From Bubalus kerabau (taxonomy: Eukaryota; Chordata; Mammalia; Artiodactyla; Bovidae): a stretch of DNA of 64,000 nucleotides. The notes below the pieces were generated by a model. It was not told the origin of the DNA, made no database searches, and saw nothing but the letters and a program-made list of their open reading frames with translations. The stretch lies in contig NC_073624.1 of assembly GCF_029407905.1 (NCBI RefSeq), forward strand, positions 112,406,001 through 112,470,000. The letters are read 5' to 3'. The position numbers and the translations under genes were made by a program. This document shows, one piece after another, positions 58,801 through 60,779 of the stretch; the stretch's first letter is position 1; each line of letters begins with the position of its first letter.

Positions 58801-59725
58801 GTAAACAATCCAGACTGAGTATTCAACTGTTAATGGATCAAACAAACTAGTACATCCATACAACAAGAGTATCACCCAGCACTAAACAGGGACAAACAAT
58901 TAATTCATTCAAAAATACGAATGAATCTTGAATGTGTTTCATCAAGTCAAAGAAGTCAGTCCCAAAGGACTATATATTGTGTGATTTCGTTTATACTGTA
59001 TCCAGAAAAGGGAAAACTATACGGTGGTTGCCCAGAGTGAAGGGTAAGAAGTAGCCATTGAAAAAAAAGGGCAACACAGAAGAAATTTGGAAGCTGACAG
59101 ATATGTTCTTTCTAGAACTGTGGTGGTGGATACACAGCTCCAAGCATTTGTTGAAATTCATAGAATTGAAGATCATAAAAATAAATTATTTTACATTTTT
59201 AAAGAATTTTACTGTATATAAGCTTAAAAATATCTGGAAAATGGAGGAAAAGATGGAACACAAATTGTAATAAATCCAACTGTATTACAAACAATATCAT
59301 ATAATCATACTGTAGGGAGTGCGAATAAAAGCTTAACTAAGTAACTTTGGAAAACTGGATACTGTAAAGTTGAAGTTAAGAAGAGTATGCAACACATGGT
59401 AAAGTTACTCTTCCCTGGGATCTGAGTTAGTTATTCTAAAAATATAACATTTCTCAATCATTTGAGAAATATCTCATTTCATCAATTGTTTTATTTCCAT
59501 AAAACATTAAAAAGTCCAATGTAATTTCATTTCTTGTATCTCATTTGGATTGACCTACCAAATAGGTAGACCTACCTTCCACCGTGGTCCAACTTTGATA
59601 TGGATGGTTGTCTTTTTATCCCAAAGAATAGTGATGTCTTTCTCTGGAAAGTATACTACCATGCAGTACCCTGCCTTCCACAGCTGATATGTTGGTTTAT
59701 TTTCCAGAAAAAAACCTGATCGTTT
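1743..59725 (-). CDS. OTOGL: OTOGL (otogelin-like), 21 internal exons, partial gene
   Basis: This is a secreted, cysteine-rich, mucin-related glycoprotein of inner-ear acellular membranes; the human gene is a recessive deafness locus (DFNB84B). The sequence shows 21 exons, transcribed right to left, totalling 2,902 nt. Every intron has GT-AG ends and every junction keeps one open frame, so no internal coding exon appears to be missing. Domains in order are VWD (end), C8, AbfB-like, TIL-like, VWC-like, complete VWD, C8, TIL and VWC-like repeats. Known full-length OTOGL is about 2,300-2,350 residues, so about 40% is here; signal peptide, first D domains and the C-terminal cystine knot lie outside. 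OTOG and MUC19 are less likely because the linker between the third and fourth D domains is only about 40 residues, with no long Ser/Thr/Pro tract. The gene identity rests on remembered family sequence, not on a search. There are no disabling mutations. Confidence 0.9.
2049..2136. repeat. AT-rich TATA microsatellite region
   Basis: A run of TA dinucleotides (2049-2064) and degenerate TATATG/TGTATA repeats up to about 2136, in intron. Confidence 0.75.
2264..2632 (+). mobile_element. BovB 3' end fragment
   Basis: A 5'-truncated BovB tail starting at the TTGATGCTTTTGAACTGTGG region and ending GAACTGAACTGA. It keeps the LRELVMDREAW-type C-terminal frame of the LINE protein. Confidence 0.9.
2818..2922 (-). 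CDS. OTOGL: OTOGL exon 20: short cysteine repeat
   Basis: 105 nt, phase 1 to 1, 35 codons. It encodes CDMTLCKTAIPTCTNSQKLV and ends SCCPQYQC, one unit of the CC-P-x-x-x-C repeats near the C-terminal third of the protein. The acceptor is TTATTTCCAG and the donor GTGAGT. Confidence 0.94.
3396..3608 (-). CDS. OTOGL: OTOGL exon 19: VWC-like cysteine module
   Basis: 213 nt, phase 1 to 1. It begins ACTDSEDQPRTAGEVWNGG, then DECALYKCFANGS and ends RWTCCSKEVC, a VWC-like layout with one NGS sequon. The acceptor is TTTTTAAG and the donor GTATGT. Confidence 0.94.
4555..4705 (-). mobile_element. MIR SINE, old
   Basis: It resembles the MIR core in antisense (CACTTGC... CAGATG...AACT order) with many changes. 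It is intronic, next to exon 18. Confidence 0.45.
5008..5193 (-). CDS. OTOGL: OTOGL exon 18: TIL domain
   Basis: 186 nt, phase 1 to 1. It starts LTCPEGKEYQPCVRPCEARTC and continues CLNLREDCVCKNGTILHR to CIPEKEC, a textbook trypsin-inhibitor-like cysteine-rich domain. The acceptor is TTCATAG and the donor GTAAGC. Confidence 0.95.
5893..6072 (+). mobile_element. BovB 3' tail fragment
   Basis: The last ~180 bp of BovB, from GGAAAACTGAAGGCAGGAGG to CTGAACAACAACAG. It abuts the L1 fragment that follows. Confidence 0.85.
6160..6612 (-). mobile_element. L1 ORF2 fragment
   Basis: The reverse complement reads like the mid-ORF2 reverse transcriptase region of L1 (AAGCATTGTGATAAGCCACA, CTCAATGGTTTC, AAAGCTTTTGACAAAATTC). 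The frame is broken. Confidence 0.75.
6640..7500 (-). mobile_element. L1 5' UTR fragment
   Basis: This GC-rich block, read in reverse, starts GGTCAAGAAGGTGGAGTAGC, like the first bases of ruminant L1, and continues as a 5' UTR. It lies upstream (in minus orientation) of the ORF2 piece at 6160-6612, so one L1 with a large internal deletion is the simplest reading. Open frames inside it (6662-7190) are chance. Confidence 0.65.
7697..7838 (-). CDS. OTOGL: OTOGL exon 17: C8 module
   Basis: 142 nt, phase 0 to 1. It encodes VSPRDFCEKMWINYTYLW, then YECEALSAYAAVC and GICIPWRTPDYC, a clear C8 pattern with one NYT sequon. The acceptor is TGTCTCTAG and the donor GTGAGT. It lies between an L1 fragment and a 2-kb BovB copy, both intronic. 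Confidence 0.94.
7886..9948 (+). mobile_element. BovB LINE, 2-kb 5'-truncated copy
   Basis: It runs from the EN/RT linker region (GACCTAAATCAAATCCCTTA) through RT to the GAACTGAACTGAA tail. The frame is split among 8315-8593, 8575-9228 and 9502-9921. The catalytic YADD of RT reads YADN here (around 9170-9180), so this copy is dead even apart from the frameshifts. Confidence 0.95.
10148..10369 (-). mobile_element. Bov-tA-type SINE
   Basis: Antisense SINE: tail side TTGCTTCAGTCATGTCTGAC at left and tRNA-derived head (GCCACCTGGGAAACCC) at right. Confidence 0.88.
10560..10778 (+). mobile_element. Bov-tA-type SINE
   Basis: Head TTCCCTGGGGGCTCACACAG, body GGAAGATTCCCTGGAG, tail GGATGCAACTGAGTGACTAA. 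Confidence 0.88.
11428..11570 (+). mobile_element. Bov-tA-type SINE, partial and internally deleted
   Basis: It starts within the tRNA-related head (GATGCGAGTTCGATCCCTCG) and lacks the block normally before the GCAAAGAGTC tail. Confidence 0.8.
11655..11790 (+). mobile_element. MIR SINE, old
   Basis: CTCAGTTTCTTCATAAGTTAA then CCTGGCACATCAT, the MIR core and tail order. Confidence 0.5.
12115..12450 (-). mobile_element. Possible L2 3' fragment
   Basis: It resembles antisense L2 3' sequence (AAAGCACAAAGGAAATTATA... GATTTTAGG...AATCCAATTG...AAAGATCAT). It is diverged, so the call is tentative. Confidence 0.35.
12906..12955 (+). repeat. Perfect 50-bp inverted repeat, left arm
   Basis: Starts GTTCCTAGTATAACTCCTGT and ends AAGACCCTCTCCTTG. 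Every base is the reverse complement of 13268-13317, compared base by base. Confidence 0.95.
12985..13375 (+). mobile_element. L2 3' end, old
   Basis: The order CTTACATTAAGC ... TTTTTGAGAGCAAGGAGAGGG ... TAGGTGCTTGGTACTCA matches the L2 3' region. The right arm of the inverted repeat lies in it. Confidence 0.5.
13268..13317 (-). repeat. Perfect 50-bp inverted repeat, right arm
   Basis: Reverse complement of 12906-12955; the arms are 312 bp apart. This arm ends in a small palindrome, CTAGGAAC-ACA-GTTCCTAG (13310-13328). Confidence 0.95.
13453..13752 (+). mobile_element. BovB 3' tail fragment
   Basis: CTAAAGGAGATCAGTCCTGG through to CTGAACTGAACTGAATTGA. Confidence 0.92.
14156..14370 (-). CDS. 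OTOGL: OTOGL exon 16: VWD (D4) end and C8 start
   Basis: 215 nt, phase 1 to 0. It starts GICNEDPDDDLRMQNGTII, so with exon 15 it forms GLCGICNED, a CGxC-containing VWD ending. FIESWEIEK closes the VWD, and CTEQDCSHCFELLNRR opens the C8 module. It has two sequons (NGT, NCT). The donor GTAAGT follows GATGCA. Confidence 0.94.
15860..15985 (-). mobile_element. MIR SINE
   Basis: TCTGAAAGATAAGGAAACTG AGG is the antisense MIR core. Confidence 0.55.
16258..16400 (+). mobile_element. MIR SINE, old
   Basis: Diverged core (TGCCTCATTTTTATCACTTA) followed by GAATGAGATAAAGTTTGTAA. Confidence 0.5.
16650..16839 (-). CDS. OTOGL: OTOGL exon 15: VWD (D4) beta core
   Basis: 190 nt, phase 0 to 1. It encodes VEVDSAVVPLPFSNQDL, then MYVITTPAGLIIKW and FNLSSYTEGLCG. 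This is the VWD core that precedes the CGxC motif, with one NLS sequon. The donor is GTGAGC. Confidence 0.94.
16972..17195 (+). mobile_element. Bov-tA-type SINE
   Basis: GGGGGCGTCCCAGGTGGCTC head, body GCAGAAGGAAATGGTAACCC, tail CACTACTCAGTGACTAAACAGC. Confidence 0.9.
17363..17545 (+). mobile_element. MER5-type hAT DNA transposon remnant
   Basis: ATCAGTGTTTCTTTACTTATAATGTTCATAATAACCACCTG at the start and GAAAACAGTGCTTTAA at the end resemble the MER5 terminal inverted repeats. Confidence 0.5.
17640..17935 (+). mobile_element. L2 3' end
   Basis: CTTTAAGATTTATCTCAGGTG-TCACCTTCTCC and GTTACTTGAGATCAGGAACTG are L2 3' hallmarks. Confidence 0.65.
18150..21730 (-). mobile_element. BovB LINE, nearly complete copy
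   Basis: A 3.6-kb copy in the same strand as OTOGL, in intron 14. Going 5' to 3' (right to left): 5' UTR (about 21730-21080), APE-type endonuclease start (21061-20813, including GTWDVRSMNQGKLEVV and GISELKWTGM), linker, RT palm (19616-19098 and 19076-18504, with an intact YADD at about 18920-18930) and the C-terminal tail to the GAACTGAACTGAA end at 18150. The single ORF2 is broken by frameshifts and stops, so it cannot be autonomous. It is the most complete BovB here and has the 5' UTR that identifies the inverted piece at 32075. Confidence 0.93.
21896..22105 (+). mobile_element. Bov-tA-type SINE
   Basis: GGCTTCCCAGGTGGCGCTAG head to GTCAGATATGACTGAGCACG tail. Confidence 0.92.
22771..22863 (-). 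CDS. OTOGL: OTOGL exon 14: VWD (D4) middle
   Basis: 93 nt, phase 0 to 0, 31 codons: ASSGRVSGLCFKKLNLTTS and HKVLVNRVARK, with an NLT sequon. The acceptor is a T8 tract followed by CAATAAAG, weaker than usual, and the donor is GTAGGA. It bridges MNQ (exon 13) and VEVDS (exon 15) without a phase problem. Confidence 0.85.
23234..23376 (-). CDS. OTOGL: OTOGL exon 13: VWD (D4) start
   Basis: 143 nt. It encodes RCSMLSELSIITFDGNNAAL followed by YSMASYILVRIPGE, the beginning of a VWD domain (xxFDGxxxxL then Y-L). It ends KCSMNQ in phase 0. The acceptor is CACTTTTTAG and the donor GTAAGT. Confidence 0.93.
23604..23781 (-). CDS. OTOGL: OTOGL exon 12: VWC-like module
   Basis: 178 nt, phase 0 to 1. It starts PQQFDPVYNCSQYICLNMEW and ends DICCPEWECPC, the CC-x-x-x-x-C ending of VWC-like modules. 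There are two N-glycosylation sequons (NCS, NWS). The acceptor is TTTATTAACAG and the donor GTGAGT. Confidence 0.92.
24330..24466 (-). mobile_element. MIR SINE, old
   Basis: CTCTGAGGTAGGTATTAAAA...AGACAGAAAATCAGG is the antisense MIR order; BovB begins directly after. Confidence 0.5.
24474..25022 (+). mobile_element. BovB RT fragment missing both ends
   Basis: About 550 bp of RT frame (VMLKILQARLQQYV ... AYAKAFDCVDHNK region), continuous and open from 24543. It stops just at the RT YADD site (which reads SADD) and lacks the 3' tail, then changes to L2-like sequence. Confidence 0.9.
25045..25335 (+). mobile_element. L2 3' end
   Basis: CTTTCGAAGTCACTTAGAAT, TCCACAAGGCCTTACATAAT and CAGGGCCTTTGCACTTGCTG are characteristic of L2. 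Confidence 0.75.
25668..25880 (+). mobile_element. Bov-tA-type SINE
   Basis: GCCCCAGTGGCTCAGCAGGTG head, tail GGACATGACTGAACATGTG. Confidence 0.88.
26178..27353 (+). mobile_element. BovB LINE, RT to 3' end, open frame
   Basis: A 5'-truncated copy whose frame is open for about 390 codons (26169-27344), from RT palm (DYAKAFDCVDHNK, FRYADDTTLM with YADD intact) to the protein's end. It lacks the endonuclease and most upstream RT. It is one of the least damaged fragments here and ends ACTGAACTGAACTG before the TSD of the next insertion. Confidence 0.94.
27553..28844 (+). mobile_element. Solo LTR of an endogenous retrovirus, 1,292 bp, class II-like
   Basis: It begins TGTTGGGGGCC and ends GGACCCCGGCA, imperfect inverted termini with TG...CA ends. 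It is flanked by a 6-bp target-site duplication CTGGAT (27547-27552 and 28845-28850), the size typical of ERVK/betaretrovirus-type integrases. It has a TATA box (TATAAA, 28414-28419) and AATAAA (28434-28439). No gag, pol or env sequence remains, so it arose by recombination between LTRs. Strand is set by the TATA and polyadenylation signal. Confidence 0.88.
28414..28439 (+). promoter_or_regulatory. LTR promoter TATA and polyadenylation signal
   Basis: TATAAA followed 14 bp later by AATAAA. Whether it is active is unknown; it faces against OTOGL. Confidence 0.6.
29121..29191 (-). CDS. OTOGL: OTOGL exon 11: linker exon
   Basis: 71 nt, encoding PEMITPSDFTAIDMLTTTG then LECE, ending phase 0. It is Thr-rich but far too short to be a mucin domain. 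The acceptor is TTTCCTTCAG and the donor GTATGA, weaker than the others. Confidence 0.85.
29260..29470 (-). mobile_element. MIR SINE
   Basis: CATTTTACAGATAAGGAGACTAAGC is the antisense MIR core, followed by GAAGTAAGCTGGTAAGTGTC. Confidence 0.65.
29718..30396 (+). mobile_element. BovB 3' fragment
   Basis: From RT thumb (CATTCAGAAAATGAAGATC) to GACTGAACTGAACGG; open for 205 codons (29771-30388). Confidence 0.92.
30688..30778 (-). mobile_element. Nested BovB/SINE 3' tail
   Basis: GTTCAGTTCAGTCACTCAGTC to CAACTTCC sits between GGAGCA and the continuation (A)GC-TATCTTTTAAC of the host BovB. Confidence 0.75.
30815..30945 (+). mobile_element. Nested Bov-tA-type SINE
   Basis: GGAGAAGGAAATGGCAACCC to GACTGAGCACACACATACAC; TCACCATC occurs on both sides and is the target-site duplication in the host BovB. 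Confidence 0.85.
31355..31891 (+). mobile_element. MLT1-type LTR (ERVL-MaLR)
   Basis: AATTTCCTGTGGCTGCTATAA, GTTCTGGAAGTCAGAAGTCC, CATGGCCCCTTCCTCCATC, CTTTTATAAGGA and the end CAGTCTACCACA match the MLT1 LTR order. It is old and solo. Confidence 0.75.
32075..32310 (-). mobile_element. BovB 5' UTR segment, inverted part of next element
   Basis: Matches, in the same plus-strand orientation, the antisense 5' UTR at 21360-21560 (CTTCTGTCTGCCCTCTGATGG; CCATGCTCAGTAAATCTTTA). It directly precedes a BovB in the opposite orientation. Confidence 0.8.
32310..33622 (+). mobile_element. BovB RT to 3' end, with nested SINE
   Basis: RT palm (TATCTACTTCTGCTTC ACTGAC...) to CTGAACAACAACAA. The frame is heavily broken; the RT YADD site reads YAGD. 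It is interrupted by a SINE at 32472-32692. Confidence 0.9.
32472..32692 (+). mobile_element. Nested Bov-tA-type SINE
   Basis: GGGCTTCCCAGGTGGCGCTAG head and CAACTGAAGCAGCTTAGCATG tail, between GTTGGAAATGA and TGGAACAACC of the host BovB. ATG-containing edges suggest a short TSD that I could not delimit. Confidence 0.9.
33890..33931 (-). CDS. OTOGL: OTOGL exon 10: 42-nt linker exon
   Basis: 42 nt, encoding IPLIPTEPALISP between Cys and Gly codons split at the junctions. It is Pro-rich and lies between TIL and VWC modules, where the mucin-like region of relatives would be. The acceptor is TTTCTTTGTAG and the donor GTAAGC. Confidence 0.82.
34080..34438 (+). mobile_element. BovB 3' tail fragment
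   Basis: GGAGAAGACTCTTGAGAGTC to the tail GACTGAACCAAACCGAACTGA. Confidence 0.92.
34610..34689 (-). CDS. OTOGL: OTOGL exon 9: TIL-like segment end
   Basis: 80 nt. It reads IEGCFPYCPKHMILDEV, then LKCVYPEDC, the conserved ending of a TIL domain. The first base completes the Pro codon split from exon 8. The acceptor is an unusual CATGTGAAG after a T-rich run; the donor is GTAAGT. Confidence 0.9.
35171..35428 (+). other. Unassigned unique sequence with an 86-codon frame
   Basis: Higher-GC block within intron 8. The frame contains EIAAVLREGVVAYEPKEIEF, which looks protein-like, and in another frame coding-like text continues briefly. I do not recognise it; a fragment of a processed pseudogene is possible, and chance is equally possible. 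No poly-A tail or TSD was seen. Confidence 0.25.
35665..35800 (-). mobile_element. CHR-2-type cetartiodactyl SINE
   Basis: TTTTTGGCTATGCAGCATATGGAATC and TTGAACTGGCGCACTCTGCA then TTAACCACTGGACAGCCAGGAAG are the antisense order of this SINE. Confidence 0.65.
36530..37130. other. Unassigned GC-rich intronic block
   Basis: Unlike the AT-rich surroundings. It has a frame at 36615-36920 but no recognisable protein, splice pattern or repeat. I see no support for a gene. Confidence 0.2.
37153..37672 (+). mobile_element. BovB 3' fragment
   Basis: AACCTAGACAGCATATTAAAAAGC to GCGACAGAACTGAAG. Confidence 0.92.
37725..37880 (+). mobile_element. MIR SINE
   Basis: CTGTGTGGTCTGAGGCAAGCTGC-TTAACTTCC then CTTAGCACAGTGAGCG: well-preserved MIR core and tail. 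Confidence 0.7.
37930..38085 (+). mobile_element. L2 3' tail, old
   Basis: GAGCTCTTTGAAATAGGGACTGC then CTCATAAATAACTAATGG matches the L2 end. Confidence 0.5.
38490..38702 (-). mobile_element. Bov-tA-type SINE
   Basis: GTGCTCAGTCACTTCAGTCATG at left, TTCTTAACCGCTGAGCCACTG at right (tRNA-like head, antisense). Confidence 0.9.
39060..39480 (+). mobile_element. L2 3' end, old
   Basis: CACACCAGACGTATTCCCACC ... CCTTCACATCTC ... GAATTGCTGGCATAGAGCAG follows the L2 order. The end is within 600 bp of exon 8. Confidence 0.55.
39616..39733 (-). CDS. OTOGL: OTOGL exon 8: cysteine-rich TIL-like segment
   Basis: 118 nt, phase 1 to 0 (two bases carried). It encodes EIQAAVPYRRMCEWKYEPC followed by ATPCFKTCSDPEALAC and KFLPP. 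Cys spacing is that of the TIL domain before its last disulfides. The donor GTAAGT directly follows CCACC. Confidence 0.92.
40060..40225 (-). mobile_element. MIR SINE
   Basis: CTCCATTTTATAAATGAGGGAATTGAGG is the antisense MIR core. Confidence 0.6.
41010..41215 (+). mobile_element. Bov-tA-type SINE
   Basis: TGGACTTCACTGGTGGCTCAG head, GGAAATGGCAACCCACTCC body, tail to CGACTTCACTTTCACTTTG. Confidence 0.9.
41514..41570. repeat. Degenerate ATTCAAAG tandem repeat
   Basis: Five to six imperfect ATTCAAAG/TATTTGAAG units in 57 bp. Confidence 0.6.
41735..41890 (-). mobile_element. MIR SINE, old
   Basis: ACCCTATAAAGTAGGTATTATTTC then GGTCATACAACT in antisense MIR order. Confidence 0.5.
41974..42252 (-). 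CDS. OTOGL: OTOGL exon 7: AbfB-like module, main part
   Basis: 279 nt, the largest exon here, phase 1 to 1. It encodes about 93 residues including SAERPNYFLCVHDDD, a WEANSAFHRRATFFHH stretch and PGYSAFELYSKKGFF, typical of AbfB repeats (R-H-N/D, F, S-F-E patterns). It ends SFSVE. The acceptor is TCTGTTTTCCAG and the donor GTATGT. Confidence 0.93.
42253..43999. other. Intron 6, no recognised feature
   Basis: A 1.75-kb AT-rich intron, unusual here for containing no BovB or Bov-tA insertion. Confidence 0.55.
44000..44167 (-). CDS. OTOGL: OTOGL exon 6: AbfB-like module, first part
   Basis: 168 nt, phase 1 to 1. It reads GLGEGPYMLASYGQTGLI and then a sequon (NIT) and FSLPRSS. This begins the AbfB-like beta-trefoil reported in otogelins, a domain otherwise known from fungal and bacterial alpha-L-arabinofuranosidases. 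The donor is GTAAGT. Confidence 0.9.
44333..44655 (+). mobile_element. CHR-1-type cetartiodactyl SINE
   Basis: The longer tRNA-derived SINE: GGGCTTCCCTGGTTGCTCAG head, CCTAGTCCGGGAAGCTCCCAC, repeated CCACAACTA/GAAGCCC blocks and AAAAATAAATGAG tail. It lies 166 bp upstream of exon 6 in transcript order. Confidence 0.8.
44735..44908 (-). mobile_element. CHR-2-type SINE
   Basis: TTTTTTGGCCATGAGGCATATGGGATC ... TTAACCACTAGATCACCAGGGAAGTCC, antisense. Confidence 0.8.
44920..46090. other. Intron 5 portion, no recognised feature
   Basis: AT-rich with an A-run near 45359-45371. No repeat family or exon was recognised. Similar featureless stretches are 46300-46980, 48845-49520 and 51378-52032. Confidence 0.5.
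46092..46298 (+). mobile_element. Bov-tA-type SINE
   Basis: GGTTGGGCTTAGATGGTC diverged head, GGAGAAAGAAACAGCTACCC body, tail CAGACACTACTGAGCGAC. Confidence 0.85.
46984..47106 (+). mobile_element. Bov-tA-type SINE 3' half
   Basis: CCCTTCCAGTGTTCTTGCC to CGACTTAGCAGCAGCAGCAG. Confidence 0.88.
47393..48375 (-). mobile_element. BovB with 5' inversion: inverted upstream part
   Basis: Antisense RT region, open for 246 codons (47276-48016) with NNLRYADDTTLM intact. It is bounded at left by AACATAGTG (47384-47392), repeated after the other part at 48836-48844. Confidence 0.92.
48376..48835 (+). mobile_element. BovB with 5' inversion: direct 3' part
   Basis: Begins at TCTAGTCAAGGCT (48377-48389), the exact BovB position where the inverted part stops (its complement at 47402-47414). 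It ends ACTGAACTG before the 9-bp TSD AACATAGTG (48836-48844). Confidence 0.92.
49520..49670 (+). mobile_element. MIR SINE
   Basis: AATGTGACTTGGACTAAGTTATTTCA then TTTCTTCCTCTGTAAAGTG; includes an ATA/ATAATA run. Confidence 0.6.
49738..49818 (-). mobile_element. BovB/Bov-tA tail fragment
   Basis: TATTTGTTGTTGTTCAGTTAC to CACAGTAGGCTCCTCTGAC, antisense tail. Confidence 0.8.
50215..50429 (+). mobile_element. BovB 3' tail with perfect TSD
   Basis: Starts CATTGACTCATTGGGAAAG and ends CTGAACTGAACTGA. Flanked by CTCCTCTTAGACT at 50202-50214 and 50430-50442, a perfect 13-bp duplication. Confidence 0.93.
50931..51132 (+). mobile_element. Bov-tA-type SINE
   Basis: GGGGCTCCCTGGTGGCTCAG head to AAGCAACTGAACAACAATAC tail, 220 bp downstream of the 27-nt exon (in plus coordinates left of it). 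Confidence 0.9.
51351..51377 (-). CDS. OTOGL: OTOGL exon 5: 27-nt microexon
   Basis: Only 27 nt, phase 1 to 1. With one base from each neighbour it encodes SLDCEYYNE. The acceptor is TATCTTTTTAG and the donor GTATGT. It is too short for standard gene finders but is needed to keep the frame-consistent LDC-EYYNEGLGEGPY sequence of the family. Because it is a multiple of three, skipping it would not shift the frame. Confidence 0.85.
52033..52189 (-). CDS. OTOGL: OTOGL exon 4: C8 module, second half
   Basis: 157 nt, phase 0 to 1. It starts IDVTSFAKNCHEDTCNC and is very Cys-rich (GGDCECLC, RCCQEG), completing the C8 module and the start of the following TIL/E-like region. It ends WRSSTLC plus one base. 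The donor is GTGAGT. Confidence 0.92.
52190..53033. other. Intron 3, no recognised feature
   Basis: An 844-bp intron without recent retrotransposons. Confidence 0.55.
53034..53150 (-). CDS. OTOGL: OTOGL exon 3: C8 module, first half
   Basis: 117 nt, phase 0 to 0, 39 codons starting CKTPVESFKPC. The pattern of Cys (KECSILYSDAFASCRN) is that of the C8 module that follows VWD domains in mucins and otogelins. The acceptor is TTTTTCCACAG and the donor GTGAGT. Confidence 0.92.
53560..53850 (+). mobile_element. L2 ORF2/3' region, first part
   Basis: AAGGTGATCACTGATCTCCTC and GTCTTTGTCTCACCTGATCTCTC resemble the L2 RT segment (VTDLL...VFVSPDLSLSL). It seems to continue after the SINE at 54035-54560. 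Confidence 0.5.
53858..54031 (-). mobile_element. Bov-tA-type SINE, 3' truncated
   Basis: AGACTCTGTGACCCCATGGAC at left; TTTACCAGCTGAGCCACAAG at right. Confidence 0.88.
54035..54560 (+). mobile_element. L2 region, second part
   Basis: GACTTCCTTGAATTCTCCAA ... CAGGGTCTGATGTTTCAGG ... TACTTCAGACCATTACCACAGCC follows the L2 order. It holds a 52-bp-spaced duplication of TCCCAGATCTCTTTTCTGAA (54054 and 54106). Confidence 0.45.
54569..56688 (+). mobile_element. BovB LINE, old 2.1-kb copy
   Basis: From CTCCTTATTGCCAAATTCAG (EN/RT linker) to GAGCAACCGAACAAAAACAA. RT motif LRYADDTILM is kept, but stops and frameshifts split the frame (55039-55527, 55712-56170). It lacks about 1.5 kb of 5' sequence. 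Confidence 0.93.
56696..57045 (+). mobile_element. Bov-tA-type SINE split by a second SINE
   Basis: The plus-strand SINE (56696-56713, then 56844-57045) is interrupted by an antisense SINE fragment. CCCAGGGGGCGCT before and CCCAGGTGGCGCT after are the target-site duplication, one base different. Confidence 0.88.
56714..56843 (-). mobile_element. Nested Bov-tA-type SINE
   Basis: CACTGCTGCTAAGTCGCTTCAG to GGTTGCCATTGCCTTCTCC, antisense. Confidence 0.88.
57891..57975 (+). mobile_element. Ultra-short L1 3' tail
   Basis: ATATTTGGCAAATCTAATAC then A-rich tail with a long A run (57943-57977). AAGAAATC lies 5' (57877-57884) and 3' (57976-57983), probably a decayed TSD. It starts at the same base as the element at 1336. 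Confidence 0.78.
58220..58380 (+). mobile_element. MIR SINE
   Basis: ACCTTCCTAAGCCTCAATTTC-TTCATCTGTAA is the MIR core. It lies 140 bp from exon 2. Confidence 0.7.
58518..58637 (-). CDS. OTOGL: OTOGL exon 2: VWD (D3) end, SGLCGNFD motif
   Basis: 120 nt, phase 0 to 0, 40 codons starting NKLSGLCGNFDKC and ending FGDSWALGQ, the classic close of a VWD domain. The acceptor is TTTTCCTTTAG and the donor GTAAGT. The first Cys of the usual CGLCG motif is Ser here. Confidence 0.93.
59576..59725 (-). CDS. OTOGL: OTOGL exon 1 of window: VWD (D3) core
   Basis: 150 nt, phase 0 to phase 0, 50 codons. It encodes a beta-rich VWD segment containing YFPEKDITILWDKKTTIHI and ending GPRWK before a GTAGGT donor. 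The acceptor follows a T-rich tract ending GAAG; a second AG 12 nt inside is possible but would change the phase. The preceding exon is beyond the right edge. Confidence 0.88.
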
Positions 59726-60031
59726 CTTCAAAAAAAGGGAAAAAACATAATAAAGAAAAAAATGAATTTCTTATTTTCTCACCAAAATGCAAACATTAAT
59801 TAAATTAATATCTGTCAATAAATATCTATGTACTAGTATTTTTGCTTACCCCTATCCTTCCTTAATTTTATAACAAAAGACAAAAACAAATGAATAAAAT
59901 AGGAAAAACATAAAATTGATAACAAGACACAGTAGGTAGGCTCAAGATAGATAAATGGGCAAAGAGAAAAAGGTATTTCAGTTATAGAGAAGAGCAGTCA
60001 AGGCATGGGCATACAGTACATTAGGCGGATT

Positions 60032-60514
60032 TGTTAGGGGAAGCACCCTGACTGAAACCGCCCACCCTGGCCGGGCACCATAGTAACCATTTGCATGAGC
60101 TGTTTTACGACAGGAGGTCCTGGTAAGGAACATGGAACTAATAAGCTTCCACCAACTGGAAGAGTTCGGGAAAGGTCGAAAGGAGACACCACATGTCCGA
60201 CCACCTCCCAGAAGCCTTCACTCTGGCATCCATCTTGGCTGAACAAGGCTTGCACCACTAGGAAGGACTCTGAGTCAGATGATTGGCCAAAGACAACCCG
60301 GAAACTAACCCCATCACCATAAAACCAGAGACTGAAAGCCATATAGCAGAGCTGTTCTCTTGGGTTTCCTTACCCTACTGCTCTCCACCCGGGTGCCCTT
60401 TCCCAATAAAATCTCTTGCTTTGTCAGCACATGTGTCTCCTCGGACAATTCATTTCCAAGTGTTAGACAAGAACCCAGTTTTGGGCCCTGGAAGGGGTCT
60501 CCCTTCCTGCAACA
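60032..60514 (+). mobile_element. Solo LTR of an endogenous retrovirus, 483 bp, class I-like
   Basis: Starts TGTTAGGGGAAGC and ends CCTTCCTGCAACA (TG...CA). GATT/GATA on the two sides is a possible 4-bp target-site duplication with one change, the gammaretroviral size. AATAAA is at 60405-60410. No internal viral genes are present. It lies in the intron upstream of exon 1. Confidence 0.75.
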
Positions 60515-60577
60515 GATATACCTGCTGACCCAGAAATTCTATATTGATGGCTAATAAATATGATTGAGTACCATAAA

Positions 60578-60692
60578 TGTCGATGGACATGAATCTGAGC
60601 AAACTTCAGAAGATAGTGATGGACAGCAAAGCCTAGTGTGCTGTAGTCCATGGGGCCACAAAGAGTCAGACAGGACTCAGAGACAACGACAA
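60578..60692 (+). mobile_element. BovB 3' tail fragment, diverged
   Basis: GATGGACATGAATCTGAGCA to GTCAGACAGGACTCAGAGAC. Confidence 0.8.
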
Positions 60693-60737
60693 CCAAAAAT
60701 GTATGACTTTGCATAATTGAAAAGAATAAGCACAAAA

Positions 60738-60772
60738 TGTGTGTGTGTGTGTCTATAGAGAGAGAGAAAGAG
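60738..60772. repeat. TG and GA microsatellite
   Basis: (TG)7 followed by CTATA and an AGAGAG run. Confidence 0.85.
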
Positions 60773-60779
60773 TTGCTAA

